DNA of 64,000 bases. Origin: an uncultured Colwellia sp. (GTDB lineage Bacteria; Pseudomonadota; Gammaproteobacteria; Enterobacterales; Alteromonadaceae). Each line of letters opens with the position of its first letter. The stretch's first letter is position 1. Position numbers and translations under genes: made by a program. Shown here piece by piece: positions 9,189 through 19,533 of this stretch. A model generated the notes under the pieces. It saw nothing but the letters and a program-made list of their open reading frames with translations. It was not told the origin of the DNA and searched no databases. Where the stretch lies: positions 119,314 to 183,313 of the forward strand of contig CAJXYE010000001.1 of NCBI GenBank assembly GCA_913063325.1. The letters are read 5' to 3'.

Positions 9189-9252
9189 CCTTTTTATCCC
9201 CATATACTATTTATCTAGCATTTAGCTAATTGATTTTCTCTGGAGAGTACGT

Positions 9253-10302
9253 TTGGAATTTTTATACGAATACGGTTTGTTTTTAGCAAAAGCTATTACT
9301 TTTGTTTTAGCTGTTGCTGCCATTGTTGTTGTCATTGCTGGCGCGGCAGTAAAACAGCAACATAAAAAAGGTGAGTTAGATGTCACCGATTTATCTGAAC
9401 AGTATGCAGAGACTGAAGAAGATATTATTCATGCGCTATTGAGCAAAGAAGAGTTGAAAGAAAAAGAAAAGGCTGATAAGAAACAAGCCAAAGAAAAGGC
9501 GAAAGCAGATAAAAAAGCGGCTAAATCAGGTGATGATAAAGCCGATGCCAAAGCGCATGTTTTTGTGGTTGATTTTAACGGCAGCATTGATGCTAAAGAA
9601 GTTAGTTCACTACGTGAAGAGATCACCGCCATATTATCGGTAGCTAAACCAGAAGATGAAGTTTTTGTTCGTCTAGAAAGTGGTGGTGGTATGGTGCATG
9701 GTTATGGCTTAGCATCATCTCAACTAGACAGACTTCGCCAACACAATATCCCACTGACAGTGTCTGTTGATAAAGTGGCTGCTAGTGGTGGTTATATGAT
9801 GGCTTGTGTAGCAAACAATATAATTTCTGCACCTTTTGCCATATTAGGTTCAATTGGTGTTATTGCTCAAGTACCAAACTTTAATAAGTTACTGAAAAAG
9901 CATGATATAGAGTTTGAACAATTTACTGCCGGTGAATTTAAGCGCACGGTTACTATGTTTGGTGAGAATACCGAAAAAGGTAAAGAAAAATTTATTGAAG
10001 AGCTGGAAGAAACTCACGTATTGTTTAAAAACTTTGTTAGCGAGCGTAGACCGAGCTTAGATATTGTAAAAGTTGCAACGGGTGAACATTGGTTTGGTAC
10101 AACTGCGCTGGAACTTGGCTTAGTTGATAGTATTCAAACCAGTGATGATTACTTACAAGGTAAAAGTAAGAGCCATAAAGTTGTTGCCATTAAATATGAA
10201 GTGAAAAAAGGTTTAGCTGAAAAGTTTTCTAAAGCAGCTTCGTTATCGGCGGAAGGTTTAATAGGAAAGCTTTTGCAGCGTAATAATATCTTTCCTGGTT
10301 AG
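9253..10302 (+). CDS. sohB: SohB, inner-membrane S49-family serine peptidase
   Basis: The start is a TTG at 9253 preceded by TGGAGAG; the frame gives EFLYEYGLFLAKAITF. One N-terminal membrane helix (about residues 8-32) is followed by a highly charged Lys/Glu/Ala linker to about residue 98, then an S49 peptidase domain. The catalytic Ser178 (in AASGGY) and Lys230 (in GEFKRTV) fall at the same numbers as in E. coli SohB, supporting both function and start. The enzyme is a membrane-anchored periplasmic protease related to signal peptide peptidase SppA. It is a single gene with its own terminator. Confidence 0.9.
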   Translation: MEFLYEYGLFLAKAITFVLAVAAIVVVIAGAAVKQQHKKGELDVTDLSEQYAETEEDIIHALLSKEELKEKEKADKKQAKEKAKADKKAAKSGDDKADAKAHVFVVDFNGSIDAKEVSSLREEITAILSVAKPEDEVFVRLESGGGMVHGYGLASSQLDRLRQHNIPLTVSVDKVAASGGYMMACVANNIISAPFAILGSIGVIAQVPNFNKLLKKHDIEFEQFTAGEFKRTVTMFGENTEKGKEKFIEELEETHVLFKNFVSERRPSLDIVKVATGEHWFGTTALELGLVDSIQTSDDYLQGKSKSHKVVAIKYEVKKGLAEKFSKAASLSAEGLIGKLLQRNNIFPG

Positions 10303-10391
10303 TATTCTAAAGATGAATAAGGTTAATGCTTGAGGTAAAAGCTTCACTTTAGCGCTAAGCCATCCTATTTTAAGGATGATACCGAGTTATA

Positions 10392-10428
10392 AAAAAGCCT
10401 TGCTACATTTCTGTTGCAAGGCTTTTTA
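10392..10428. terminator. Bidirectional terminator between sohB and the symporter gene
   Basis: AAAAAGCCTTGC and GCAAGGCTTTTT flank a 12-base loop. With A and T tracts on both sides it can serve both convergent genes. Confidence 0.8.
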
Positions 10429-10492
10429 ATGTTCATTGTATGATGCGTCTTAAATAAGGCTTACTTATTAAGATTAACTGATATGGAGTTAG

Positions 10493-11866
10493 TTAATCTT
10501 TATTTGTAGCTTCATCTAAGTGATGGAAGTCTATTTCTTCAATGTTATGACCTGCCTGAGGGTCTAAATACATTTCATTATCAAATTGACCTTCACTCTT
10601 AGCAACCACGATACTAACCATGCTATCGCCAGTAATGTTTACTGCAGTACGAGTCATATCTAGTAGCCTATCAACACCAATGATAAGAGCAATACCTTCA
10701 ACGGGTAAGCCTACTTGGTCTAATACCATGGCTAGCATAATCAAACCAACACCAGGTACACCAGCTGTGCCTATTGATGCGAGGGTTGCCGTTAATACCA
10801 CAGTTAAATAATCAGCTAAGGTTAAATCTTGCGTAAATACTTGTGCAATAAATACTGTGGCAACACCTTGCATAATTGCGGTGCCATCCATATTAATGGT
10901 AGCGCCAAGGGGAACGGTAAATGAAGCGATAGAGTTTTTTACGCCCATTTTTTTAGTCGCCGTCTCTAAGGTCACAGGAATTGTCGCGTTGGAGCTGGCA
11001 GTTGAGAAACCAAAGATAGCCGCGTCACGCATTTTCTTTAAAAATATTATCGGATTTAGACCAGTGAATAATTTTAAAATAATAGGGTAAGTAACCAAGG
11101 CGTGGAGGATGAGTACACCGAATACCACGAAGAAGTACTTTATTAAATTACCGAAAGTATCGAGTGAGACTGTAGTGAACAATGTCGCTAACAGCGCAAA
11201 AACACCATAAGGCGCGAGATTCATTAAAATAGTGACTAAACGCATGATGACAGTACTTAAGTCTTCGAATAATGAAGCAACACGTTCTCCGGCCTTTCCT
11301 GATAATGCGATAGAGACGCCAAAAAGCAAAGCAAAAACAATAACCTGAAGCATATTTCCTTGAGCAAAAGAGCTAAAAGGGTTGGTTGGAAACATTTGGA
11401 TAATAACTTGCGCTAAAGAAGGTGCTTCTCTGGCGCTAAAGCTACTGTTGGTAACCATATTAACACCTTCGCCCGGCGCAATAATTATTGCTACAAAAAT
11501 AGCAAAGCTAATCGCTATGGCTGTAGTAGCTAAATATAAAGCAATAGCCTTGCCGCCGATACGACCTAGTTTACTGGTATCTTTTAATGAGCACACCCCA
11601 CAAACAAGGGATACAAAAACCAATGGCACAACTAGCATTTTCAAGCTAGCCATAAAAATTTGGCCTATTACTTCTAATACTCCCTCGACGAGTATGCCTT
11701 TAAGGGATAATTCGAATAAATACAGGTTGATAACTTTGTCAGAGCCATTGGGCATTATCCACTGTAAAAAGGTGCCTAATAAAATACCTGCCACCATGCC
11801 GATAACAATACGGCTGGTTAAACTGGATTTTTTACTGTCAGGGGAGCTTGTCTGTTCTATTGTCAT
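10493..11866 (-). CDS. Dicarboxylate/amino acid:cation symporter (DAACS, GltP/DctA type)
   Basis: The 457-residue integral membrane protein carries the family signatures in order: a serine-rich re-entrant loop (FGFSTASSNATIPVT), NMDGTAIMQ, the second loop ASIGTAGVPG, and DRLLDMTRTAVNITGD near the C-terminus. Those elements bind substrate and sodium in the glutamate transporter fold. It imports glutamate, aspartate or C4-dicarboxylates with Na+ or H+; the exact substrate cannot be fixed from motifs. The start has a modest AGAGA ribosome site and the C-terminal tail is acidic. It is transcribed alone. Confidence 0.85.
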   Translation of the reverse strand: MTIEQTSSPDSKKSSLTSRIVIGMVAGILLGTFLQWIMPNGSDKVINLYLFELSLKGILVEGVLEVIGQIFMASLKMLVVPLVFVSLVCGVCSLKDTSKLGRIGGKAIALYLATTAIAISFAIFVAIIIAPGEGVNMVTNSSFSAREAPSLAQVIIQMFPTNPFSSFAQGNMLQVIVFALLFGVSIALSGKAGERVASLFEDLSTVIMRLVTILMNLAPYGVFALLATLFTTVSLDTFGNLIKYFFVVFGVLILHALVTYPIILKLFTGLNPIIFLKKMRDAAIFGFSTASSNATIPVTLETATKKMGVKNSIASFTVPLGATINMDGTAIMQGVATVFIAQVFTQDLTLADYLTVVLTATLASIGTAGVPGVGLIMLAMVLDQVGLPVEGIALIIGVDRLLDMTRTAVNITGDSMVSIVVAKSEGQFDNEMYLDPQAGHNIEEIDFHHLDEATNKD

Positions 11867-12141
11867 AGTGTCTCTATTACTTCAGCTGAGTGAATGTCGG
11901 TTGAAAGTTAAGTTGTTATAATTATACATCTATTACGCTGATAACTTTAACCGTTAAGACTAGCAATAAATTGCCGGATTAAAAACTACTTTATTATCCT
12001 TATGAATAGGCAACAAGCAGTGGAAAAGTGTTTTACTTTTTATTTGAATGTTATTTTTTTTTAATAACAAGTACCTTTTTGTTATTTATAAGTTAATATG
12101 AGTTATTAGTATATTTAAAAAATGAAATTTGGGATCCCTTT

Positions 12142-14559
12142 ATGCAGTTACTTCGACGTTTAAGTTTTACCCTATTACTCATGTCATTAATGACACTTGT
12201 TGCCTGTGGTGATGGAGATGGTAGCCTAACCGGTGGCGATGATGGTGGTGGAGGTACAGGAGACACTGTAACAATTGTACTAGCTCTATCAAACCAAAAC
12301 GTTACAGGTAAAGAGCCTATAACAGTTAGTGCTACATTATCCGGAAGCTCCACAGTTTCAGGGCAGCTTGTTACGTTTTCCTCTACACTTGGTGCATTCT
12401 CTCCAGCGGCAGGAACTGCATTGACAGATACTAATGGGGTCGCTCAAATTACCTTTACTGCTGGTAGTGTTCGTGGCGCAGGTGAAATAACAGCGAGTTT
12501 GTCAACTGGCGAAGATGCAAGCATAGGTTTTACTACGCAAGGCGATGATATCGGTGTTGTTGGCGACATCAATATTTTGCTTACCTTAGTGGATAGTGAG
12601 GGTAATCCAACAGAAACAATCACAACGTCTAAATCAGGTAAGGTTATCGCTCAAATTAATGGGATTAGCTCTCCTGTTATCGTGACTTTTACCACTACAG
12701 TCGGTGATATTCCTATTCCAACGGCTATCACCAATGATAGTCATCAAGCCAGTGTAGATATTTTAGCTAACGGCAGTTTAGGTGCGGGGACTATTACGGC
12801 CAGTATTGCCAGCGGAGAAACTGGGGAAGTACTTTTAGTAGTAGGTTCTTCATCTGTGATTATGGGCAGTGGCGACCCTTTTGCTGAAAATGTTGCCGAT
12901 ATCAGTCTTGACCAAATTTCTGCAGGTGGCACTACCGTTGTAACAGTAAACATAATTGATGATCAAGGAAACTTATTTACTGAGCCTGTTGATGTAAATT
13001 TCTCATCTAGTTGTTCTAGTATAGGAACACCTACAGCCACATTAAGTTCACCTATAACAACGTCTAATGGTATTGCCACGAGTACTTATCTAGCAAAAGG
13101 TTGTGTAGGTGATGATCCTATTAACGTTACCGCTAATGCTGGTGGTATCAATTTATCAGCGACAACAGTTGTGAATGTATTACCTGCTGATGTTGGCAGT
13201 ATTGAATTTATCTCTTCAACACCTGAAAATATTTCAATCTTAGGTACTGGTAGTGTAGGAGGCTCAGAAAGCGCTGTAGTTCTATTTAGAGTGTTAGATA
13301 CTAATTCGAATCCTGTAAATAACCAAGTAGTCAACTTTGTTCTAAATACGGATGTTGGTAACGTTCAATTGATACCGGCTAGTGCAACAACAAATAGTGA
13401 AGGTATAGTACAAACGGTTGTTAATTCAGGCACAGTTGCTACCAGTGTTAGAGTACAAGCAACCATTGAAAATAGCTCGCCAGCAATATCTTCACAGTCA
13501 AGTCTGTTAGTGGTATCTACCGGTATTCCCGATCAAGACAGTTTCAGTTTATCTGCAAGTACGCTAAATCCAGAAGGTTGGGATACAGACGGTACTGAAG
13601 TTGAGGTTACAGCACGTTTAGCTGATGCCTTTAATAACCCTGTACCAGACGGAACAGCGATAAGCTTTACTACAGAAGGTGGACGAATTGAACCATCCTG
13701 TACCACGGTTAATGGTACCTGTACTGTTACTTGGAATAGCCAATATCCTAGGCCTGAAGGGCATATATTAGGTGACAGTAATAATCAGTCCCATGTACCC
13801 GAAATTAATAACACTATGGGACAAAAACTTGGCGGCCGTGCCACTATTATTGCTACGGCAATTGGTGAAGAGTCTTTTCCTGATTTAAATGGTAATGCTC
13901 GTTTTGATGCCAGTGAAATGACTGCATTTTTGAGCACTAATATTAGTGGCAATAAATATGACTTAAAAGAAGCTTTTGTGGATCATAATGAAGACGGTTT
14001 GTATAACCCTACTGAAGGCGGAATCTTCCAAAGCAGCGGCACCTTAGAAGAGTTTGCAGATTTTGATAATAGCGGTACTTTTGACCAAAATGATGGTAAA
14101 TATAATGGTGTATTATGTTCTATACCTGCGCATGATGGCTGCTCTTCGCAAATGTCACTTAATGTCAGAGGAAGCCTAGTTTTGGTTATGTCAGGTAGCA
14201 CTGCTAATTTCGTTATAGATTCGACTATCGATGCAACAACTGATAATGCTTTCATAAATGATAACGATAGTACTGTTAATATTGCCGGTGAAAATGTTGG
14301 TTCAGCAACCGTTATTATTGCTGACTTACATAACCAACCAATGCCGGCTGGTACAACGGTTACTTTTACCGCTACTGTTGGTTCTGTCGTTGGTCCGAGT
14401 AGTTTTGTCTGGCCAAATGATAATCATAATGGTGGTACAGCTTGGGGAGTTTCTATTAAAGGGGAAAAAGAGCCTAAAGCAGGTAGTTTACTCGTTGAAG
14501 TTAAAACACCAGGTGAATTATCAACACTCTATTCAGCGATTTCTATAGTCATCCATTAA
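12142..14559 (+). CDS. Ig-like repeat lipoprotein (bacterial Ig / invasin-type domains)
   Basis: The 805-residue protein has a lipoprotein signal ending LVAC (Cys22) and a Gly/Asp-rich linker, then tandem beta-sandwich repeats of about 90-110 residues. Each repeat has a pattern such as GQLVTFSSTLG followed by TDTNGVAQITFTAG, typical of bacterial Ig-like (Big_1) domains of intimins and invasins. An insertion around residues 540-690 is Asp/Asn-rich (FDASEM, NEDGLYNPTEGG, FDNSGTFDQNDG), resembling calcium-binding or dockerin-like loops. A surface adhesin or scaffold role is likely. The gene has its own terminator. No secretion partner is adjacent. Confidence 0.7.
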   Translation: MQLLRRLSFTLLLMSLMTLVACGDGDGSLTGGDDGGGGTGDTVTIVLALSNQNVTGKEPITVSATLSGSSTVSGQLVTFSSTLGAFSPAAGTALTDTNGVAQITFTAGSVRGAGEITASLSTGEDASIGFTTQGDDIGVVGDINILLTLVDSEGNPTETITTSKSGKVIAQINGISSPVIVTFTTTVGDIPIPTAITNDSHQASVDILANGSLGAGTITASIASGETGEVLLVVGSSSVIMGSGDPFAENVADISLDQISAGGTTVVTVNIIDDQGNLFTEPVDVNFSSSCSSIGTPTATLSSPITTSNGIATSTYLAKGCVGDDPINVTANAGGINLSATTVVNVLPADVGSIEFISSTPENISILGTGSVGGSESAVVLFRVLDTNSNPVNNQVVNFVLNTDVGNVQLIPASATTNSEGIVQTVVNSGTVATSVRVQATIENSSPAISSQSSLLVVSTGIPDQDSFSLSASTLNPEGWDTDGTEVEVTARLADAFNNPVPDGTAISFTTEGGRIEPSCTTVNGTCTVTWNSQYPRPEGHILGDSNNQSHVPEINNTMGQKLGGRATIIATAIGEESFPDLNGNARFDASEMTAFLSTNISGNKYDLKEAFVDHNEDGLYNPTEGGIFQSSGTLEEFADFDNSGTFDQNDGKYNGVLCSIPAHDGCSSQMSLNVRGSLVLVMSGSTANFVIDSTIDATTDNAFINDNDSTVNIAGENVGSATVIIADLHNQPMPAGTTVTFTATVGSVVGPSSFVWPNDNHNGGTAWGVSIKGEKEPKAGSLLVEVKTPGELSTLYSAISIVIH

Positions 14560-14570
14560 TAATTTTAACT

Positions 14571-14604
14571 AAAATAAAAAAGGCTCCTTAGGAGCCTTTT
14601 TTGT
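14571..14604 (+). terminator. Terminator of the Ig-repeat gene
   Basis: AAAAGGCTCC and GGAGCCTTTT form a tight stem around a TTA loop, followed by TTTGTTTTG. It begins 12 bp after the stop codon. Confidence 0.85.
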
Positions 14605-14606
14605 TT

Positions 14607-14737
14607 TGTCATGCTGAATTCGTCATCCCGAACTCGTCATCCTGAATTTATTTCAGGATCTAGATCTCATGAGTGTGACATTTATTGTTTGAGGTGCTGA
14701 AACAAGTCCAGCATGACGACGTTGGTTCAGCATGACT
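14607..14737. repeat. Dispersed palindromic repeat, copy D
   Basis: This copy has the same GTCATCCTGAA...TTCAGGATCT and TGTTTGAGGTGCTGAAAC modules as the cluster near 5300-5568. Extra partial GTCATGCTGAA and TTCAGCATGAC ends lie on both sides. It sits between two convergent gene ends, as REP-like elements commonly do. Confidence 0.7.
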
Positions 14738-14750
14738 AGGGTGGGGTGAG

Positions 14751-15857
14751 CTACTTAGCCATTTCTTTAAGTAAAAATGCTGAAATTTCCGCACCAACTT
14801 TTAATGTTTTCTCTTGTCCTACTACCCCTTGACCACAACTATCAGTAAATGGAGCAATCTCCATCATATCAGCACCGGTAATAGGGTACTTAGCTGCTAA
14901 TGCACGTAAAATATCCATAGCATCACTTGGCATTAAACCATCAGGCTCAGGCGTACCAGTAGCACAAGCGAAGCTTTCATCAATAGCGTCTATATCAAAA
15001 CTTACATAAAGCTCATCAATGTTTTCATCTTTTAGCTGGTTAAGAATGTTATCGATTGTTTGCTTGATGCCTTGGGCTTTTATATCTTTTGCCCAATGTT
15101 GTCTAACACCAAAGGTATCTTCCCAGTGACTTTGTGGTCTACCACTAGAGCGAATACCTACTTGAATTAAATGATGTTTTTCAGGTAAGTCATCTAAAAT
15201 ATGCGTGCACCAAGAGCCGAAACATAAATCAATGCCTAAACGTTCTACTAACAAGTCAGTATGCGCATCAAAGTGGATTATTGCCGCACGTTTTCCTTGT
15301 TGTTTTTTTGCTTGCAAATAGGCCTTAGTTAATGGATAGCTAACACTGTGATCGCCACCAATACCAAAAATACCTTTCTCAGGAAATTCCGCGTAAAAAT
15401 CATGCAATACATCTTCGGTAATAGTTAACGGGCTAATTGGGTATTGACTGTTTTCATCTTGATATAAGGCTTTTCTACAGTTAGCGATAGTCGCTTCATT
15501 TAAATATTTATCAGATAATAAGTGTGGGATAACACGTACATCACCTAAATCAAATGCGGTTAACTCAGGATATGACTCTAATAATGTCGAACGTAAAAAT
15601 AATGGCCCCCAGTTAGCACCACGTAAAATTCCACCACCACAATCTGATGCAATACCTAAAATTACCGCCTTAGATGCCTCTGACAGTTGATTTAATGATG
15701 CTTTCCATAAATCTTCAACTCCGACCGCTTGTCCGAAAATAATTTGATGTAATTGCTCTTTACGCTCTTTAGCTGTGTTTACGGTAAATACGCCATTTCC
15801 AGGAGGGCATAAACAATTACTGAGTTTGTTATAAAAATCTGATGATATCGTTGTCAT
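14751..15857 (-). CDS. Arginase/agmatinase/formiminoglutamase-family ureohydrolase
   Basis: I choose the ATG at 15857 (368 residues) because AGAGAG lies just upstream; the ATG at 15914 would add 19 residues without a better site. The dimanganese ligands are visible: GGDHS, HFDAHTD and SFDIDAIDESFACATGTPEPDG, and the last is typical of ureohydrolases. The enzyme hydrolyses a guanidino or formimino group, giving urea or formamide. Which substrate it uses (arginine, agmatine, formiminoglutamate or another guanidino compound) cannot be decided here. No histidine- or arginine-degradation genes lie next to it. Confidence 0.75.
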   Translation of the reverse strand: MTTISSDFYNKLSNCLCPPGNGVFTVNTAKERKEQLHQIIFGQAVGVEDLWKASLNQLSEASKAVILGIASDCGGGILRGANWGPLFLRSTLLESYPELTAFDLGDVRVIPHLLSDKYLNEATIANCRKALYQDENSQYPISPLTITEDVLHDFYAEFPEKGIFGIGGDHSVSYPLTKAYLQAKKQQGKRAAIIHFDAHTDLLVERLGIDLCFGSWCTHILDDLPEKHHLIQVGIRSSGRPQSHWEDTFGVRQHWAKDIKAQGIKQTIDNILNQLKDENIDELYVSFDIDAIDESFACATGTPEPDGLMPSDAMDILRALAAKYPITGADMMEIAPFTDSCGQGVVGQEKTLKVGAEISAFLLKEMAK

Positions 15858-16275
15858 TTTAACTCTCTGTTTGGTTATTTTTTCGGGCTGACTGATGAAA
15901 CAGATGACCCGCATACTTTTATTTTTTAAATTTTTTTAACATTATGCTCTTATGTTTTATCGTAAAGTCGATTATGATTGCCGCTAATCGTAGGCAAACT
16001 GTGACAAAGCGCACAGCGTTATCAATTACTGCCTATTATAGCTAAAACCAGTAACTGGGTGAATAGCATTCCCTGTGAAGTAAAATAATTACTTGTCAGT
16101 TTGCATATTTATAGATATACATATAAATAGTTATGCAAAGAATAATTTTACAATATGATGTTTTTTTTATCGCTAGCTAGGTCAAAACAAGTACGCTCGC
16201 ACTTTATTGATTAAATTAGCGCTTGAATAAAAAGGCAAAAAATAAATTGTCTTTATCGAAGGATTAGAAATTTTT
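15858..16275. other. Divergent intergenic region before topA
   Basis: This 418-bp gap lies between the divergent ureohydrolase and topA genes and must hold both promoters. It is AT-rich; CCTATTATAGC near 16032 could be a -10 region. topA has an AAGGAT ribosome site. I see no riboswitch, repeat or further gene. Confidence 0.4.
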
Positions 16276-19011
16276 ATGGCAAAATCACTAGTTATTGTCG
16301 AGTCGCCAGCCAAAGCGAAAACAATAAATAAATATTTAGGCAAAGACTTTATCGTTAAGTCTAGTGTTGGTCATGTTCGTGATCTTCCGCACAGTAGTAC
16401 CGGAAAAAAGGTTGCTGCAAAGTCTCCTGCTGAAGTTCGTAAGATGGAGCCAGCAGCTAAAGCTAAATATAAAGCCAAGCGTGACAAGCAAGCGTTAGTT
16501 AATCGAATGGGCATTGACCCAGAGAAGAACTGGGCGGCGAATTACCAAATATTGCCGGGTAAAGAAAAAGTTGTAGCTGAACTTAAAAAATTAGCTGATA
16601 AAGCTGACATCATCTATCTCGCAACCGATTTGGATCGCGAGGGTGAGGCGATTGCTTGGCATTTAAAAGAAATTATTGGTGGCGAAGATGAAAAATTCCG
16701 CCGTGTTGTTTTTAACGAAATAACAGAAAGTTCAATTCAACAAGCGTTTTCTACTCCAGGTGAGTTGAGTATGCCGGGTGTAAATGCCCAACAAGCAAGA
16801 CGTTTTCTAGACCGTGTGGTTGGCTTTATGGTCAGCCCACTGTTATGGAAAAAAGTAGCTCGTGGTTTATCTGCCGGTCGTGTTCAATCTGTTGCAGTAA
16901 AATTGGTTGTTGAAAAAGAGCGTGAAATCAAAGCGTTTGATCCTAAAGAATTTTGGGAAATAGCGGCTGATACCCATTCATCAGATGGTGAAGCATTAGC
17001 ACTTGATGTTACCCATGAAAATGGCAAAGCTTTTAAACCAACGACTGAAAAAGAGACTAATGCCGCTTTAGCTATATTAAAACCAGCTGATTATGCTGTT
17101 AGTAAGCGTGAAGATAGACCGTCTAAAAGTACACCGTCAGCACCGTTTATTACCTCTACCTTGCAGCAAGCCGCCAGTACTAAACTTGGCTATGGCGTTA
17201 AACGTACCATGGGCTTAGCCCAACGTTTATACGAAGCGGGTCATATTACTTATATGCGTACCGATTCAACAAACTTAAGTAAAGATGCTGTTGAAATGTG
17301 TCGTAAGTATATCAGCGACAGTTTTGGTGATAACTATTTACCAGAAAATGCAAAAACATATGGCTCTAAAGCCGGAGCTCAAGAGGCGCATGAGGCTATA
17401 CGTCCATCCAATGTTAAACTTGAAGCGGCATTCCTTGAAGGAATCGAGCCTGATGCTAAGAAGCTTTATGAGCTGATTTGGCGCCAATTTGTTGCTTGTC
17501 AAATGACAGCAGCTCGTTACACAGTAAGCACATTAACCATTAGTGCAGCTACTTTTGATTTGAAAGCAAAAGGGCGAGTGATGCAGTTTGATGGTTGGAC
17601 TAAAGTTCATCCACAACTAAGCAAGGGTGATGATACCCACCTACCTGATTTAAAAGTTGGTGAAAAATTAACCTTAGATAATATTGAACCAACTCAGCAC
17701 TTTACTAAACCGCCAGCACGTTTTGGTGAAGCATCATTAGTTAAAGAGCTAGAAAAACGTTCTATTGGTCGACCTTCAACGTATGCCTCAATTATTTCAA
17801 CGATTCAAGATCGTGGTTATGTTCGCTTAGATAAAAAGCGTTTCTATGCTGAGAAAATGGGCGAAATTGTTACCAACAGTTTATCTGGTAGCTTTGAAAA
17901 GTTAATGAGTTACGAATTTACCTCGAACATGGAACAAGAGCTTGATGAAATAGCGGGCGGTACTGCTGATTGGAAAGCTGTTCTGGATGAATTTTATAAA
18001 AATTTTACCAAGCAACTATCTAAAGCTGACCAACCATCAGAAGATGGTGGCATGCAGCCGAACGAACCGGTATTGACTGATATTGATTGTCCTACTTGTA
18101 ATCGTAAAATGGGTATTAGAACTGCTCAGACTGGCGTTTTCTTAGGCTGTTCTGGTTATGCTTTACCGCCAAAAGAACGCTGTACAAAAACCATGAACTT
18201 AACGGCTGGCGAAGAAGCTGAAAGTGTTTTAGCTGAAGATGCTGAAACTGAAGCGTTAATGGCAATGCGACGTTGTGATAAATGTGGCACCGCGATGGAC
18301 AGCTACCTTATTGATGAAACACGTAAGTTACATGTTTGTGGTAATAACCCTGTATGTGATGGTATTGAAGTTGAAAAGGGCGAGTTTAAAATTAAAGGTT
18401 ATGATGGACCAATTTTAGATTGTGACCGTTGCGAAGCACCAATGGAGTTGAAATCTGGCCGTTTTGGTAAGTATTTTGATTGTACTAATGAAGAATGTAA
18501 AAATACCCGTAAGTTATTAGCAAGCGGTGAAGCTGCGCCACCAAAAGAAGATCCGGTGCAATTGCCTGAGCTAGAGTGTGAAAAATCTGAAGCTCACTTC
18601 GTACTGCGTGATGGCGCTGCGGGTATCTTTTTAGCAGCCAATACTTTCCCTCGTTCGAGAGAGACTAGAGCACCAAAAGTTGCAGAGCTAAAAAGGTTTA
18701 GAGATAGAATTTCAGAAAAATTCTATTACTTAGCTGATGCACCTGCAGAGGATAACGAAGGACGTTTATCAGTTGTACGTTACAGTCGAAAAACGAAAGA
18801 ACAATATGTAATGACTGAAATTGCAACGGAAGACGGTAAACCAAAAGCGACCGGTTGGACTGCAAAATATATTGATGGCAAGTGGGTAGAAGATATTCCT
18901 AAGCCAAAAAAGAAAACCGTTAAGAAAGCAGTAGCTAAAAAGCCAGCAGCAAAGAAACCTGCAGCCAAGAAACCTGCAGCCAAGAAGGCAACTAAAAAAT
19001 CAGCTGAATAA
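16276..19011 (+). CDS. topA: DNA topoisomerase I
   Basis: The 911-residue type IA topoisomerase relaxes negative supercoils. It starts with the TOPRIM motif ([13 protein letters not shown]) and has [12 protein letters not shown] for metal binding and the catalytic Tyr326 in YMRTDSTN. Three Cys4 zinc-ribbon modules follow ([27 protein letters not shown]). It is somewhat longer than the 865-residue E. coli enzyme because of a C-terminal Lys/Ala/Pro tail made of repeats of AAKKP, which probably binds DNA or RNA. It is a single gene with a strong terminator. Confidence 0.97.
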   Translation: MAKSLVIVESPAKAKTINKYLGKDFIVKSSVGHVRDLPHSSTGKKVAAKSPAEVRKMEPAAKAKYKAKRDKQALVNRMGIDPEKNWAANYQILPGKEKVVAELKKLADKADIIYLATDLDREGEAIAWHLKEIIGGEDEKFRRVVFNEITESSIQQAFSTPGELSMPGVNAQQARRFLDRVVGFMVSPLLWKKVARGLSAGRVQSVAVKLVVEKEREIKAFDPKEFWEIAADTHSSDGEALALDVTHENGKAFKPTTEKETNAALAILKPADYAVSKREDRPSKSTPSAPFITSTLQQAASTKLGYGVKRTMGLAQRLYEAGHITYMRTDSTNLSKDAVEMCRKYISDSFGDNYLPENAKTYGSKAGAQEAHEAIRPSNVKLEAAFLEGIEPDAKKLYELIWRQFVACQMTAARYTVSTLTISAATFDLKAKGRVMQFDGWTKVHPQLSKGDDTHLPDLKVGEKLTLDNIEPTQHFTKPPARFGEASLVKELEKRSIGRPSTYASIISTIQDRGYVRLDKKRFYAEKMGEIVTNSLSGSFEKLMSYEFTSNMEQELDEIAGGTADWKAVLDEFYKNFTKQLSKADQPSEDGGMQPNEPVLTDIDCPTCNRKMGIRTAQTGVFLGCSGYALPPKERCTKTMNLTAGEEAESVLAEDAETEALMAMRRCDKCGTAMDSYLIDETRKLHVCGNNPVCDGIEVEKGEFKIKGYDGPILDCDRCEAPMELKSGRFGKYFDCTNEECKNTRKLLASGEAAPPKEDPVQLPELECEKSEAHFVLRDGAAGIFLAANTFPRSRETRAPKVAELKRFRDRISEKFYYLADAPAEDNEGRLSVVRYSRKTKEQYVMTEIATEDGKPKATGWTAKYIDGKWVEDIPKPKKKTVKKAVAKKPAAKKPAAKKPAAKKATKKSAE

Positions 19012-19024
19012 AAAGCTCGGCACT

Positions 19025-19062
19025 AAAAAAGCAGGTACGATAAGTACCTGCTTTTTTTTTCA
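19025..19062 (+). terminator. Terminator of topA
   Basis: AAAGCAGGTAC and GTACCTGCTTT form a stem around GATAA, followed by a run of T residues, 14 bp after the topA stop. Confidence 0.9.
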
Positions 19063-19253
19063 GTAAAATCGCTACAGTGTAATCGAAATACAGTAATAGC
19101 TAGCTATTGTGATTGAAAGCAACGCAGCCTTGGATGATTTTAACCAGCACAAATGGGCAATAACTTAACATGCCTATGTAGTTAACTCAGGAGCTAGCTA
19201 TAAACGTCATCTTCGAGGTCTCTGATCGAAGATCCATCACTTTTTAGACACTG

Positions 19254-19316
19254 GATCCAGGAGAATGTGCGTCCTGCATTCTCTAATAAGTGCCATCCAT
19301 GGCACGTCCGATTAAT
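19254..19316. repeat. Dispersed repeat kernel with nested hairpins, copy 1
   Basis: CAGGAGAATGTGCGTCCTG followed by CATTCTC can form two exclusive stems (CAGG/CCTG or GAGAATG/CATTCTC). It is followed by the palindrome GTGCCATCCATGGCAC. A recognisably related block lies at 38250-38310 inside a MITE-like element. The rest of 19063-19533 has no gene I can support. Confidence 0.5.
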
Positions 19317-19533
19317 ACACCACGGGGATGACCTCCCTGAACCATGTGCATAGGCACGAAATTGGTTGTTTATGCTACTTTCTAATTTCACGCTTGCTGG
19401 TTTTCATCTAATCAATGATTAAAACGGCTAAGCAAGCGATGAAGCTATTGTGAAACAAAACGGTTTAATAAAGAATAGGCATGATTTACAATTGATTATT
19501 CCATTTAATGAAACAATTAAACGAGAACCCAAA

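Noticed and set aside
19194..19391. 65-residue minus-strand frame in the gap after topA
   Set aside because: It covers the repeat kernel and its palindromes; composition follows the repeat, and there is no start signal.
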